A stretch of 64,000 bases of DNA. Source: DASRJG01 sp032124015 (lineage in GTDB: Bacteria; Acidobacteriota; Polarisedimenticolia; Polarisedimenticolales; DASRJG01). Where the stretch lies: positions 1 through 64,000 of the forward strand of contig JAQBEH010000096.1 in NCBI GenBank assembly GCA_032124015.1, given 5' to 3'. The position numbers were made by a program, and so were the translations under genes. Below the pieces are notes generated by a model. It made no database searches and was not told the origin of the DNA. It saw only the letters and a list, made by a program, of their open reading frames with translations. Below are positions 63,991 to 64,000 of the stretch, one piece after another (position 1 is the first letter of the stretch; every line of letters starts with the position of its first letter).

Positions 63991-64000
63991 TTCGCGAAAA

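Overview
The window is high-GC DNA with tightly packed genes, no rRNA or tRNA that I can recognise, no CRISPR array, and no stretch over about 300 bases without a gene. The mix points to a member of the Acidobacteriota, possibly a Thermoanaerobaculia-like lineage: two PknB-type kinases with PD40 propellers, a sulfatase-TPR protein, HzsA-like and multihaem cytochromes, a DUF362 protein and Cys-rich secreted proteins. This placement is inference from gene content; no marker gene here settles it.

Layout. 1-5147: a membrane-protein fragment behind an ECF sigma factor, an HhH-GPD-like protein, two small membrane proteins and a kinase-propeller receptor. 5260-8970: two near-identical secreted Cys-rich proteins in tandem. 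8967-21671: a respiratory-looking region. A leftward operon (HzsA-like monohaem protein, hexahaem propeller cytochrome, propeller-linked periplasmic binding protein) lies back to back with a rightward operon (dihaem cytochrome c, CuA protein, NosR/NapH-like Fe-S membrane protein, second CuA protein, cupredoxin). An insertion sequence with 22-bp inverted repeats and an 8-bp target duplication sits at the cupredoxin stop codon. Beyond it are a haem-bearing outer-membrane barrel and a cytochrome lipoprotein. No haem-copper oxidase subunit I and no NosZ catalytic domain is present. 21837-31847: DUF362 protein, sulfatase-TPR, a second kinase-propeller, a decayed serine hydrolase, Pal and an SLC13-type permease.

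31962-51572: a small MscS channel, then a long leftward operon glgE - treS/mak - malQ - glgB - treZ - GH57 - treY - yyaL. Its last six junctions are all 4-nt start/stop overlaps (GTGA or ATGA). It encodes alpha-glucan building and remodelling (GlgE, GlgB, MalQ), trehalose formation from glucan (TreY-TreZ) and maltose/trehalose interconversion with maltose phosphorylation (TreS-Mak). 51811-57737: a divergent operon for osmotic and ion stress (MscS, APC permease with Usp domains, MscS-like membrane protein, CPA1 antiporter that seems to start at CTG). 57801-63990: a small ABM-type monooxygenase with a clear promoter and operator, a tandem Usp protein, a CPA2 antiporter, a fused OtsA-OtsB trehalose synthase, a TfoX-like protein, a LysE exporter and a gene remnant.

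Taken together, the right half reads as an osmotic-stress and compatible-solute island with three trehalose routes. The left half holds an unusual copper/haem/iron-sulfur electron-transfer region, which is the best candidate here for an undescribed system.
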